A DNA stretch of 64,000 nucleotides from NCBI GenBank assembly GCA_964549335.1, contig CAZJUQ010000035.1:13543-77542 (forward strand), read 5' to 3'. The DNA comes from Sulfidibacterium sp964549335. GTDB taxonomy: Bacteria; Bacteroidota; Bacteroidia; Bacteroidales; F082. Shown in pieces: positions 50,502 to 58,850 of this stretch. Each line of letters begins with the position of its first letter. Position 1 is the stretch's first letter. The translations under genes and the position numbers were made by a program. The notes beneath the pieces are model-generated. The model did no database searches, had not been told where the DNA came from, and was given only the letters and a program-made list of their open reading frames with translations.

Positions 50502-51974
50502 ATGATTATGAAGTACAAAAACGGCTTTTTTATAGTTTTTACCTCCGCTTTTATCCTTTTTTTCTCTTTTGCAAAAGGACAACCCGAAAATTATTGGAGC
50601 GTGAGCTTTAATACCGAAGCCTCTTTGCTTTCGGGTGCAGTGGTAGGTGGAAATTCGGGAATTACTTCCATTTATTATAATCCCGCCGGAATTTCCGAAA
50701 TAAAAGACAAACAATTTGCCTTAAACGCAAGTCTTTTCAGTTTGGAATACGAAAAATATAAAAACGCCATTGGTGACAATCAAGATATCTCTTCGTTGCT
50801 GTTCAGAGTTCAACCCCGTTTTGTCTCGTACCTTTACCGCTTAAAATCGGATACCACGTTGAGTATCCAGTTTGTCATCTTAAACCGTAACAATTTAACT
50901 GTTAATTCATACGAAAGCGTAAACTATCCCATAAGACTGATTAACAAAGATATAGACGAAATGTATTTCGGCAGCATCGATTTTAAGAGCGATTACTCCG
51001 ACTTTTGGGGAGGAGCGGGAAGCTCTTTTCAGATTAACGAAAACCTTTCGGTGGGAGCCAGCCTGTTTATCAGCGTTAAAAACTTTTCATACTACAAAAA
51101 CATTGAAATTCTGGTTAATCCCGACATGGAAAAATTTCCTGATACCCTGTCATATTATTCGGCTTCGTGGTCGATATACCAAAAACTTGAAATGTACGAC
51201 GTAAGATTGCTCGGCAAACTGGGAATAAGATACAATTATAACAATTTCAGTTTCGGACTGAACATATCGCTGCCGTCGTTAAGGCTGTTCGGAAACGGCG
51301 ATGTAAAAAAAACATTCTCGCAAAGCGGCATTGCCGACAGTACAACCAAATATCCCGACAGAAACTATTACGAGGTTGGGAATTACATGCTTTCGCAATT
51401 TAAAGACCCTTTTTCGGCAGCCATAGGATTGGTTTATACCACCCCTTCGAAAATCTCGAGTTGGTACTTTACCGCCGAATATTTCGGCAGAATAAAAAAG
51501 TATAAAACGGTTGACGGCACCAAATGCCTTTATTCGTGTAATAACAAAGGTAAAACAACCGATTTTTTATCATATTATTATTCGGCCAAGCCCGTTGTGA
51601 ATTTTGCCCTCGGTTTTCAAACATACCTGTTGAAAAATGTGGATGCCCTGTTCGGATTTCGCACCAATTTCAATCCGCGAAAAAAAATCTTCGACAATAC
51701 GACGGAAAACTCTCTTAACGAGTTTATAAAAACATCGGTTAACACATATTACTTTACCGGCGGGGGACAATTCAGATACAAAAAAACCAAATTCTTGGTC
51801 GGACTACAACTGGGAACAGGTCATTCCAAAAAAAATCTGCAGTTTGTTAACTTCTCCGACGTTGAACTTTTCGATAACGAAACAAATCTTGCCCTCCAAG
51901 GAAAGCGGCAAAATAACATGACCCACACATATGTAAGTTTGAGTCTGTTTCTCGGCTTTGTTCTGGGTTTTTAA
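50502..51974 (+). CDS. OmpP1/FadL-type outer-membrane protein
   Basis: A 490-residue exported barrel; the signal peptide covers about 1-26 (ending FSFAKG). The mature N-terminus holds SGAVVGGNSGITSIYYNPAGIS, where the NPAG motif is the hallmark of FadL/TodX hydrophobic-substrate channels. The remainder shows alternating strands to a C-terminal FLGFVLGF. It probably takes up hydrophobic compounds through the outer membrane; the closest known role is long-chain fatty acid import in E. coli. The first ATG may be 50502 or 50508. It is divergent from the lpxC operon. Confidence 0.83.
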   Translation: MIMKYKNGFFIVFTSAFILFFSFAKGQPENYWSVSFNTEASLLSGAVVGGNSGITSIYYNPAGISEIKDKQFALNASLFSLEYEKYKNAIGDNQDISSLLFRVQPRFVSYLYRLKSDTTLSIQFVILNRNNLTVNSYESVNYPIRLINKDIDEMYFGSIDFKSDYSDFWGGAGSSFQINENLSVGASLFISVKNFSYYKNIEILVNPDMEKFPDTLSYYSASWSIYQKLEMYDVRLLGKLGIRYNYNNFSFGLNISLPSLRLFGNGDVKKTFSQSGIADSTTKYPDRNYYEVGNYMLSQFKDPFSAAIGLVYTTPSKISSWYFTAEYFGRIKKYKTVDGTKCLYSCNNKGKTTDFLSYYYSAKPVVNFALGFQTYLLKNVDALFGFRTNFNPRKKIFDNTTENSLNEFIKTSVNTYYFTGGGQFRYKKTKFLVGLQLGTGHSKKNLQFVNFSDVELFDNETNLALQGKRQNNMTHTYVSLSLFLGFVLGF

Positions 51975-52079
51975 TAAAAAACAAATTAAAACAGCATTCA
52001 ACGAATAAAAGCCAACCAAGTGTATCGGCCTGGATATAAAGCGCTTATAAGTATTCGGGGTCTATTTTTAAGCAATGTC

Positions 52080-52108
52080 TTGTCAAATAAAAATTTAATG
52101 TACATTTG
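52080..52108 (+). promoter_or_regulatory. promoter of the small acidic protein gene (TTG-N18-TACATTTG)
   Basis: TTG at 52080-52082 and TACATTTG at 52101-52108 with the ideal 18-base spacing. The ATG is 81 bases further on, leaving an unusually long leader for this window. Confidence 0.65.
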
Positions 52109-52189
52109 GCGGCTCAAAAAAAATATTTTCACTTTTTGTAACTATTACAAGTAAAAAGGAGTTTAAAAAAGAAAATTAACAGAAAAACA

Positions 52190-52540
52190 ATGAGCAATAA
52201 CAAACCGAGAGTAATAAAAGATTACGACAAACTGGACAAAGAACTTCAAGAAAAGATAAAATTAACCTATCCCGAAGGGTTCAGCGAACATCTTGTGTAT
52301 TATACCAACAAAGAAGGCAAGTTGGTTACGGCATTGCCATTTGAAACTTCCGACAAATACTATTTGATAAAGATGACCGTTGAAGAGGCGGAAGCAATAA
52401 TTTTAGACGACGACGACTACGATGACGACGGCATTTTAAAAAGTGAAATTCATGAAACTTACGAGGACAAATATCCGGATATAGAAAATCTTAACGAAGA
52501 CGAAGAGCCTCCCGACGACGTCATCGAACCGAATATTTAA
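52190..52540 (+). CDS. conserved small acidic hypothetical protein
   Basis: A 116-residue cytosolic protein. The N-terminal half is ordered and looks conserved (RVIKDYDKLDKELQEKIKLTY, GFSEHLVYYTNKEGKLVTAL, PFETSDKYYLIKMTVEEAE); the second half is strongly acidic with a run LDDDDYDDDG and a Pro/Asp-rich end. I recall homologues in many Bacteroidota without known function, sometimes misannotated as DNA primase. The 3' end overlaps the stop of the converging fatty acyl-AMP ligase gene by four bases. Roles as a nucleic-acid mimic or ribosome/RNA polymerase-associated protein are only suggested by the charge. Confidence 0.85.
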   Translation: MSNNKPRVIKDYDKLDKELQEKIKLTYPEGFSEHLVYYTNKEGKLVTALPFETSDKYYLIKMTVEEAEAIILDDDDYDDDGILKSEIHETYEDKYPDIENLNEDEEPPDDVIEPNI

Positions 52541-54609
52541 GCGTCTCCCTTTTCACTTTTATATAACTGTACTCCCTCTTTTGCCAGTCCGTTTATTGTC
52601 GGATTGAGCATAAAGGATGAAACATGCCATTGAAAACCGAAATATTCGCTTATCTCTTGTTCCAAAGTAACGGCCGACAGTGAGTCTATGCCGTATGCCA
52701 TTATCTCTTTGTTTAAGTCTATCTCTTCTTTCTTGAAATGCTGATTGCGCACTATCCAATCAACCAGCCACTCTTTTATATTTTCTTCGGTTGGCACAAC
52801 ACTGCTGTTGCCGTTTTCATGTTTTGGGTTTTGCTCCGGCTCTTCCTGTTTTTCCCAAATTGCCACAACGTTAAGATTATTGTTTAAGTAGTCGTAACGG
52901 GTTTGTCGCCGTTGTATTTTGCCGCTCGATGTTAAGGGGATACTGCCTGTACGTATCAAAACAACTGCATAAACTTCAAGTTCGTGTTCGTCGGCAATTG
53001 CGCTTCGAATTTTATCAAAAACATCATTGTAGTCGGCATTCCTCAAAGCTGTACGTTCCAATTCCTGAACAACCACAAGTTTTTCGATGCCCTCTTTCAA
53101 AATCGAAAAAGCGGCTCCGGCATTTGAACGCAAAGATGAATGCGACCTTTCGACCGTATATTCAATATCGGACGGATAATGATTTACCCCGCGTATTATT
53201 ATCAAATCTTTTAACCTGCCCGTAATGTAAAGCTCGTTTTCGTAAACAAAGCCGAGGTCACCGGTACGCAAATAAGGGCCATCGCCGTTGTTTTTCAAAT
53301 ATGCCTCAAAAGTACGTTTCGTCTCTTCGGGTTTGTTCCAATAACCTTTTGCCACGGTAGGACCTTTAATCCAAATTTCGCCAACCTCCATATCCTTGGC
53401 TTTTTCAAAAGTTTTGTGGTTAACAATAATCAATTCCGTTTCAAGCCAGGTATGTCCGCAACCTACCAGGTCAACGGTTTTTTCACCGTTACCGGAGACA
53501 GGCTCCACAATGTTTTCCCACAATTTATCCTGTTTTACCTTTAAAAATTTCGGGGGGTCTTTCTGATAACCTCCAGTGGCAATAAGAGTAGTTTCAGCCA
53601 TTCCGTAAACGGGGTAAAGTTGTTGAGGTTTTGCACCGCACGAAGCAAATGCACGGGGAAATTTCTCCATAGTATATTTTCTGACGGGCTCGGCACCACA
53701 ATAGAAAGTGTTTATACTGCTCAAGTCGAGTTCTTTTTTCTCTTCTTCGCTTATTTTTTCAATGCAATAATCAAAACCGAAATTGGGACCACCGCCCACC
53801 GTGGCTTTATACTTTGTAATAGCTTTCAACCACTTGAAAGGACTTTTCAGAAATTCTACGGGAGGCATTCCTATATTGACTCCCCCAAGGTAAGCCGCTT
53901 GCAATATGCCGCCAATAAGACCCATATCGTGAAAAATGGGCAACCAGTTCATCCCTATGGTGGTTTCGCGCGTAAACTCAAAAGTTTGATGAATATATTC
54001 CGAATTGTAGAAAAGGTTAAGTTGCGTTAACATAACCCCTTTCGGGTTTCCCGTTGAACCCGATGTATATTGAATAAGAGCAACATCATCGGGAAAAATC
54101 TCCGTTTCGACCCAACGGCTCGCATATTGGTCGTCTATATCTTCGTATATTATCCATTTTATGTCGCGCAAAAGAGTATTGCCGGCAAAATTTCTCTCAA
54201 TATCTTTAAAAACCTGCCTCGTTACCACGGCAATTTTTGCTCCGGAATCTTCAATTATGGAGAGCAACCTGTTAAGGTTACGGTTACGGCGCGGCGGATA
54301 TGCAGGAACGGCTATCATGCCGCTGTAAAAACATGCAAACAACGAAGCCACATACCTTAACCCGGCAGGAAACAGCAATAATACCCTGTCGCCCTTTTTG
54401 CCAAACGATTGCATGGCCGCACCTATGGCTTTCGAGCGTATGTCGAGAGTGCGATAATTCAACGACTCGCTTTCGTCAACACCGTTTTCCAAAAATCTAA
54501 AGATTACCGTATCCGGTTCTATTTCGACACGTTTACGTATTATTTCGATATATGTTTTGCTGCTTAATACAACGGGATCGTTGTAATTTTTCAAAAAAGA
54601 GTATGCCAT
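52537..54609 (-). CDS. fatty acyl-AMP ligase (FAAL) with C-terminal acyl carrier domain
   Basis: A 690-residue fusion. Residues 1-570 are a FAAL adenylation enzyme: ALIQYTSGSTGNPKGVMLT is the AMP/P-loop motif, NWLPIFHDMGLIGGILQAAY and the YPVYGMAETTLIA motif are FAAL-specific, and YITGRLKDLIIIRGVNHYP opens the C-terminal subdomain. The final 90 residues are an acyl carrier domain with phosphopantetheine site Ser643 in YGIDSLSAVTLE. It should activate a fatty acid as acyl-AMP and load it on its own carrier. FAALs normally feed polyketide or lipopeptide synthases, but none is adjacent: upstream genes in the run are rsmI and an M28 peptidase. Downstream use of the acyl chain is unknown. Confidence 0.92.
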   Translation of the reverse strand: MAYSFLKNYNDPVVLSSKTYIEIIRKRVEIEPDTVIFRFLENGVDESESLNYRTLDIRSKAIGAAMQSFGKKGDRVLLLFPAGLRYVASLFACFYSGMIAVPAYPPRRNRNLNRLLSIIEDSGAKIAVVTRQVFKDIERNFAGNTLLRDIKWIIYEDIDDQYASRWVETEIFPDDVALIQYTSGSTGNPKGVMLTQLNLFYNSEYIHQTFEFTRETTIGMNWLPIFHDMGLIGGILQAAYLGGVNIGMPPVEFLKSPFKWLKAITKYKATVGGGPNFGFDYCIEKISEEEKKELDLSSINTFYCGAEPVRKYTMEKFPRAFASCGAKPQQLYPVYGMAETTLIATGGYQKDPPKFLKVKQDKLWENIVEPVSGNGEKTVDLVGCGHTWLETELIIVNHKTFEKAKDMEVGEIWIKGPTVAKGYWNKPEETKRTFEAYLKNNGDGPYLRTGDLGFVYENELYITGRLKDLIIIRGVNHYPSDIEYTVERSHSSLRSNAGAAFSILKEGIEKLVVVQELERTALRNADYNDVFDKIRSAIADEHELEVYAVVLIRTGSIPLTSSGKIQRRQTRYDYLNNNLNVVAIWEKQEEPEQNPKHENGNSSVVPTEENIKEWLVDWIVRNQHFKKEEIDLNKEIMAYGIDSLSAVTLEQEISEYFGFQWHVSSFMLNPTINGLAKEGVQLYKSEKGDA

Positions 54610-54641
54610 TTCTTTAATATTTCCTGCAAAAATACTCTTTT

Positions 54642-55310
54642 TTAAGGCTTATCAACCACTATTACTATTTCTCCTTTTATGTTTTTTTCTTTGAAATATT
54701 CTATCACTTCGGTAATGGTACCCCGTACCGTCTCCTCATGAATTTTTGTCAATTCCCTCGAAACGGAAACTCTCCGGTTTTTGCCGAAGTATCCGGCAAA
54801 TTGCTCTAATGTTTTCACCAAACGGAAAGGCGATTCGTAAAAAACAAGTGTATAGGGCATGTCCGAAAGCTCTTCAAGTCTTGTTTTTCTTCCTTTTTTA
54901 TGGGGTAAGAACCCTTCGAAAAAGAACCTTTCGGTTGGGAAACCCGAATTTACAAGTGCGGGCACAAAAGCTGTGGCTCCGGGTAAACTCTCAACCTCAA
55001 CCCCCCTGTTAATACATGCCCTAACCAGCAAAAAACCTGGATCGGAAATCCCGGGCGTGCCTGCATCGGTAACCAAAGCAACGGTGCTTCCCGAAACTAT
55101 CGTATCGACTATGCCGTCAACAATCTTGTGCTCGTTAAAAATGTGATACGATTTAAGGTTATTTTCAATGCCGTAATGTTTCAACAGTTTTTTTGTGGTG
55201 CGGGTATCTTCCGCCAAAATATTGTCCGCCTCTTTAAGAACACGTATTGCTCTTAGCGTTATATCTTCGAGGTTGCCTATTGGTGTCGGTACCAAAATAA
55301 GTTTCGACAT
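54642..55310 (-). CDS. rsmI: 16S rRNA (cytidine(1402)-2'-O)-methyltransferase
   Basis: A 222-residue tetrapyrrole-methylase-fold enzyme that 2'-O-methylates C1402 of 16S rRNA, tuning decoding fidelity. Motifs: PTPIGNLEDITLRAIRVL, LAEDTRTTKKLLKHYGI, VTDAGTPGISDPGFLLV and LPGATAFVPAL. It lacks the C-terminal extension of the roughly 285-residue E. coli protein, as is common in this phylum. It is three bases after the M28 peptidase gene and 32 bases before the FAAL gene. Confidence 0.95.
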   Translation of the reverse strand: MSKLILVPTPIGNLEDITLRAIRVLKEADNILAEDTRTTKKLLKHYGIENNLKSYHIFNEHKIVDGIVDTIVSGSTVALVTDAGTPGISDPGFLLVRACINRGVEVESLPGATAFVPALVNSGFPTERFFFEGFLPHKKGRKTRLEELSDMPYTLVFYESPFRLVKTLEQFAGYFGKNRRVSVSRELTKIHEETVRGTITEVIEYFKEKNIKGEIVIVVDKP

Positions 55311-55313
55311 GAT

Positions 55314-56570
55314 TTAATTTTTCAGCGTTTTCATGTATGTTGTCAGTAATCTGAAAAGTCCTTCATATGCCGTAAACGGAAAACCGGTTGCATTATCTTC
55401 GGGCACATGATAGGCTGTGAGTTCTTTACCCATTGTGTAAATAAATATCGATTTTACCCCTTTTTTATAAAAAGGACAGTGGTCGGAATTGCAAGCCTCT
55501 CCCCTGTTTTTTATCTTCTTCAGATAATGATTTTTATTATTCAATTCCGTCAAACCGTTAAAGAGGTCTTTATAAATTTTACCGTTAACAACAGTAATAC
55601 CGTCACTTCCCGAACCTACCATATCAAGGTTAACAAGTAGTTTTATCGAATTTAAGGGGAAAAGCGGATTACCGGCATAGTATTCCGAACCTTTTAAACC
55701 GGCTTCTTCACCGCTGAAAAAAATAAAAGCTACGGAATATGGCAACCTGTTTTTAGGCTCGGAGTAATACCTTGCCAAATCAAGCACCATGGATGTTCCG
55801 CTTGCATTGTCGTTAGCGCCGTGGTAAATGGCTTTTTTCCCCAACATTCCCAAATGATCGTAATGTGCAGTAAAAACTATAAATGTATCTTGTGCGACAG
55901 TTCCTTTTACGTAAGCGGCAATATTTTGCGTTTGAAACTTTTCGATAAAACGGTTTTCAATCTCTATATTGATTGCAGGCGGTTTATTTTTCAACAAATC
56001 GCTTTTTATCTTTAGCCAAACGGTTTTTTTAACTTGCGAACCGTTAGAAACATGCCAATATGGTTGTTTTTCAGACAACAACACAACACCTTTAACATAA
56101 GGTATGTCGATGCCGTATATTTTGTTGAACGAAGAGGGTACCACCAAAAAGTAATTGGGGTTTTCCTGTTCGGCTATGAAAGTCAAAAGAGTCTTTACCG
56201 ATTTTGCGGTATCGGAAAGGTAAAGCAGGCTAAAATCGCCTTTTACCGAAGGAGAAGAACAACTAACCACAAAATCTTCTCCCGGAACCAGTTTTTTATC
56301 ACCTGTTTTTACAGACAATTTTCCGGGAAATGTGTTCATGGGATAATAAAATTTCTGAAAATAACCGCCGTCAAAACTTTCGGCACCTGTTTTCTCGAGT
56401 TGCTTTTTTATAAAAGCGGCGGCTTTCTCGTTTCCTCTTTTCACATATCCTCTTCCGTAAAAATTATCCGACGCCAGTTTATTTAACATTTTCCTGGCAT
56501 ACTTCACCTCTTGCGATAAGAGTATTCCCGTATAAAGAAGTGCTATTGCAAAAAGAAACAGGCGTCTCAT
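55314..56570 (-). CDS. exported M28-family metallopeptidase
   Basis: A 418-residue peptidase with a signal peptide (about 1-19, ending ILLSQ). The catalytic domain (about 215-415) shows both zinc sites: HYDHLG (His), GANDNASGTSMVLDLA (bridging Asp), SGEEAGLKGSEYY (catalytic Glu and Glu ligand), NLDMVGSG (Asp) and NSDHCPFYKKG (His). It is an aminopeptidase or glutaminyl-cyclase-like zinc enzyme acting in the periplasm or outside. Its ATG is two bases from the preceding gene's stop codon, and rsmI follows at three bases; the operon is tightly packed. Confidence 0.9.
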   Translation of the reverse strand: MRRLFLFAIALLYTGILLSQEVKYARKMLNKLASDNFYGRGYVKRGNEKAAAFIKKQLEKTGAESFDGGYFQKFYYPMNTFPGKLSVKTGDKKLVPGEDFVVSCSSPSVKGDFSLLYLSDTAKSVKTLLTFIAEQENPNYFLVVPSSFNKIYGIDIPYVKGVVLLSEKQPYWHVSNGSQVKKTVWLKIKSDLLKNKPPAINIEIENRFIEKFQTQNIAAYVKGTVAQDTFIVFTAHYDHLGMLGKKAIYHGANDNASGTSMVLDLARYYSEPKNRLPYSVAFIFFSGEEAGLKGSEYYAGNPLFPLNSIKLLVNLDMVGSGSDGITVVNGKIYKDLFNGLTELNNKNHYLKKIKNRGEACNSDHCPFYKKGVKSIFIYTMGKELTAYHVPEDNATGFPFTAYEGLFRLLTTYMKTLKN

Positions 56571-56571
56571 A

Positions 56572-57384
56572 TCATGAAAATTTTCGTTCCAACAACTCTT
56601 TTAGTTTAAGAAAAGCGGGCAAATCGTCATTCCATTGATTCTCAACGCTTAATTCGAATAAATAGGTTTTTGCCCCTTCCAAACCGGCAAAACTGTTCAG
56701 TTCGTCAATGGCTTTGTTATAACGTGTCAAATCACCGTTAAAGAGCTCGTTAATAAATTGAAATTTTTCGTTAATCCCGATAGCTTCGCGCAAATCACCT
56801 ATTTGACTCTTTTGCAACCTGTCGGCAACACTAAGGTCATCTTCTCCCTTTGATATTTTATCGCTTAACGTTTCGGACGACATATCCGAAAAAAGGTCGA
56901 GTGTTGTTTTTACTACTTTGGGGCTTTCGTGTTGTTTTTCAGATACTTGGTCTTGTTCGGCACGATACGAAGCGTTTTTGTCATCCCTTTCGGTCTCAAA
57001 TACTCCGGCGTCATTCTCCTTTTGCACCTTGTCTTCATTTACAGGCTCTTTATCCGTAAACTCAGCAGTGCCGGAAACGGTTTCTAAAGGTTTCATATCA
57101 CCATTGTTATCCCCGTTGCTTCTATCGTGTAAAAAACTCTTCTCTTGCTTCGCAACCGTTATTTTTTGTTCATCGCCGGAAGTTTGCTGTTCCGTAATCT
57201 TTTTTTTCACTTCAACAAATTGTTCCAAATCAAGAATCCGTTCATATATTAATCTGATTTTTTCCTGCAAAAAATCCACATCAAGAGTGTGAAGCGGATA
57301 ACCGGATTTGCTTAATCGCTTAAGATGGGCATTAAAAGTATCAACTTCAAGTGATATATCCATTAACAATTGTTGCTTGTTCAT
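56572..57384 (-). CDS. conserved Bacteroidota hypothetical protein with variable middle
   Basis: A 270-residue, soluble protein without signal peptide. The N-terminal 65 residues are probably coiled coil (FLQEKIRLIYERILDLEQ), the middle (about 66-190) is charged and low-complexity, Glu/Asp/Lys/Ser-rich and probably disordered, and the C-terminal 75 residues are ordered, starting at DLREAIGINEKFQFINELF and continuing LTRYNKAIDELNSF. I recall the C-terminal block as widely conserved in the phylum, without a known role. It heads the M28-rsmI-FAAL run. The architecture (coiled coil, linker, helical C-terminal domain) fits a scaffold or adaptor. Confidence 0.78.
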   Translation of the reverse strand: MNKQQLLMDISLEVDTFNAHLKRLSKSGYPLHTLDVDFLQEKIRLIYERILDLEQFVEVKKKITEQQTSGDEQKITVAKQEKSFLHDRSNGDNNGDMKPLETVSGTAEFTDKEPVNEDKVQKENDAGVFETERDDKNASYRAEQDQVSEKQHESPKVVKTTLDLFSDMSSETLSDKISKGEDDLSVADRLQKSQIGDLREAIGINEKFQFINELFNGDLTRYNKAIDELNSFAGLEGAKTYLFELSVENQWNDDLPAFLKLKELLERKFS

Positions 57385-57446
57385 CGTTTTATTTTTTTGG
57401 AATTCTTTTTTAAAAAAAAGCCGTAAAAAAGTTGAGAAAACTTCCT

Positions 57447-57454
57447 TAACTTTG
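57447..57454 (+). promoter_or_regulatory. -7 element (TAACTTTG) of tdk
   Basis: Exact TAnnTTTG, 36 bases before the tdk ATG at 57491. Confidence 0.55.
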
Positions 57455-57490
57455 AACTTTCAAAAATAACAAGAATTTAACAACTAATTA

Positions 57491-58081
57491 ATGTTTCTCG
57501 AAAAAGATAGAAACAATTCGGCAAGAGCAGGTTGGATAGAGGTCATCTGTGGTTCGATGTTTTCGGGAAAAACCGAAGAACTTATACGGAGACTTAACCG
57601 TGCAAAAATAGCAAAGCAAAAGGTGGAAATTTTTAAACCTGCCATCGACACCAGATATGACGAAAACGATGTTGTTTCGCACGACGAGAAATCAATATCA
57701 TCAACTCCCGTGGAAAATGCATCGCAAATATTATTTTATTCCGAAGATTTTGAAGTAGTAGGTATTGACGAAGCACAATTTTTCGGAGAAGAACTTGTTG
57801 ATGTATGCAACCAACTTGCCGATAACGGAAAAAGAGTTATTGTTGCCGGTTTGGATATGGATTACCTCGGGAAACCTTTCGGTCCCATACCGCCGTTAAT
57901 GGCTACCGCCGAATATGTTACAAAAGTTCATGCCATATGCATAAGGTGCGGTAATCTGGCAAACTATTCGCATCGTATCATAAAAAATGATAACCTTGTG
58001 GTGCTTGGCGAAACAGATGCATACGAACCGTTATGCCGATACTGCTTTAACAAGGCAAAAAACGGAAATAACAAATATTAA
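57491..58081 (+). CDS. tdk: thymidine kinase
   Basis: A 196-residue type II thymidine kinase of nucleoside salvage, phosphorylating thymidine to dTMP. P-loop at residues 21-28 (GSMFSGKT), the GIDEAQFFGEELVDVC Walker B, the lasso segment GPIPPLMATAEYVTK and the structural zinc cysteines in CIRCG and CRYCF. The 3' end overlaps the converging SRAP gene by four bases. Length and motifs are normal. Confidence 0.96.
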   Translation: MFLEKDRNNSARAGWIEVICGSMFSGKTEELIRRLNRAKIAKQKVEIFKPAIDTRYDENDVVSHDEKSISSTPVENASQILFYSEDFEVVGIDEAQFFGEELVDVCNQLADNGKRVIVAGLDMDYLGKPFGPIPPLMATAEYVTKVHAICIRCGNLANYSHRIIKNDNLVVLGETDAYEPLCRYCFNKAKNGNNKY

Positions 58082-58752
58082 AACAGTTTACCCTGCTCTC
58101 CGGCAGGTTTTATCAACACTTCACCCTCGCTTCTTACCGAATTTATTCTATTCGATATTTCATATCCCGACATTTCATTAGCGGGATAAGGTTTTATTAA
58201 CTCTTTCAAAATTATGGTGTCTTTTTCCGAAACCCAAATCTTTTCAGCCTCCCTGTTCAAAATCAATGGCATTCTGTTATGAACAGGCTTAATCAATTCA
58301 TTCGGAGCGGTAGTAATTATTAAAAAAGTCTCCGAAATATCTCCATTCCGATTTTTCCGGCGTTCCCAAATACCGGCAATGCTAAAAATCTTCTCATTTT
58401 TTAGATAGAATCTGTACGGAGTCCTGTATTTACCTCTCTTCCATTCGTAAAAGCCGTTGGCGGGAATTATACACCTCCGTTTTTCAAAGGCTTGCTTAAA
58501 AAGGGGCTTTTCCCCTAAGGTCTCCCCTCTTGCATTTATCAATTTAATTGCGGATTTATTGTTTTCGGACCAAGACGGAAGCAAACCCCACCTCATAAAA
58601 CTTATTTTACCCCGATTTTCGTTCGTAATAACAGGTAAATATTGATACGGAGCACAATTATACGAGGGACTGTACATCTCGTCGTAAACCTCAACATTAT
58701 ACCTTTCGGATATCTGTTTACCCGTTACCGACAATTGATATCTACCGCACAT
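58078..58752 (-). CDS. SRAP/HMCES-family abasic-site protein (YedK-like)
   Basis: A 224-residue SOS-response-associated peptidase family protein that cross-links covalently to abasic sites in single-stranded DNA. The start must be the ATG at 58750-58752 because the catalytic cysteine is residue 2 (MCGRYQLS), exposed after removal of Met1; an upstream in-frame ATG would bury it. Other key residues: Asn in NARGET, Glu in NGFYEWKR and His in KPVHNRMPLIL. It is convergent to tdk with a 4-base overlap and lies downstream of the giant T9SS gene, separated by a terminator. Confidence 0.94.
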   Translation of the reverse strand: MCGRYQLSVTGKQISERYNVEVYDEMYSPSYNCAPYQYLPVITNENRGKISFMRWGLLPSWSENNKSAIKLINARGETLGEKPLFKQAFEKRRCIIPANGFYEWKRGKYRTPYRFYLKNEKIFSIAGIWERRKNRNGDISETFLIITTAPNELIKPVHNRMPLILNREAEKIWVSEKDTIILKELIKPYPANEMSGYEISNRINSVRSEGEVLIKPAGEQGKLF

Positions 58753-58782
58753 TTTTTTACTGAATTGCGGCATAAATATATT

Positions 58783-58820
58783 AAAAAAGAGGCTGCTCAA
58801 TTAAGAACAGCCTCTTTTTT
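58783..58820 (-). terminator. strong terminator after the giant T9SS gene
   Basis: A perfect 13-bp stem, AAAAAAGAGGCTG (58783-58795) with CAGCCTCTTTTTT (58808-58820), whose A/T ends supply U-runs on either strand. A second small hairpin, TTGAGAA-TGCT-TTCTCAA, sits at 58823-58840 nearer the gene's stop. Confidence 0.85.
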
Positions 58821-58850
58821 TATTGAGAATGCTTTCTCAATTGCCTGACA

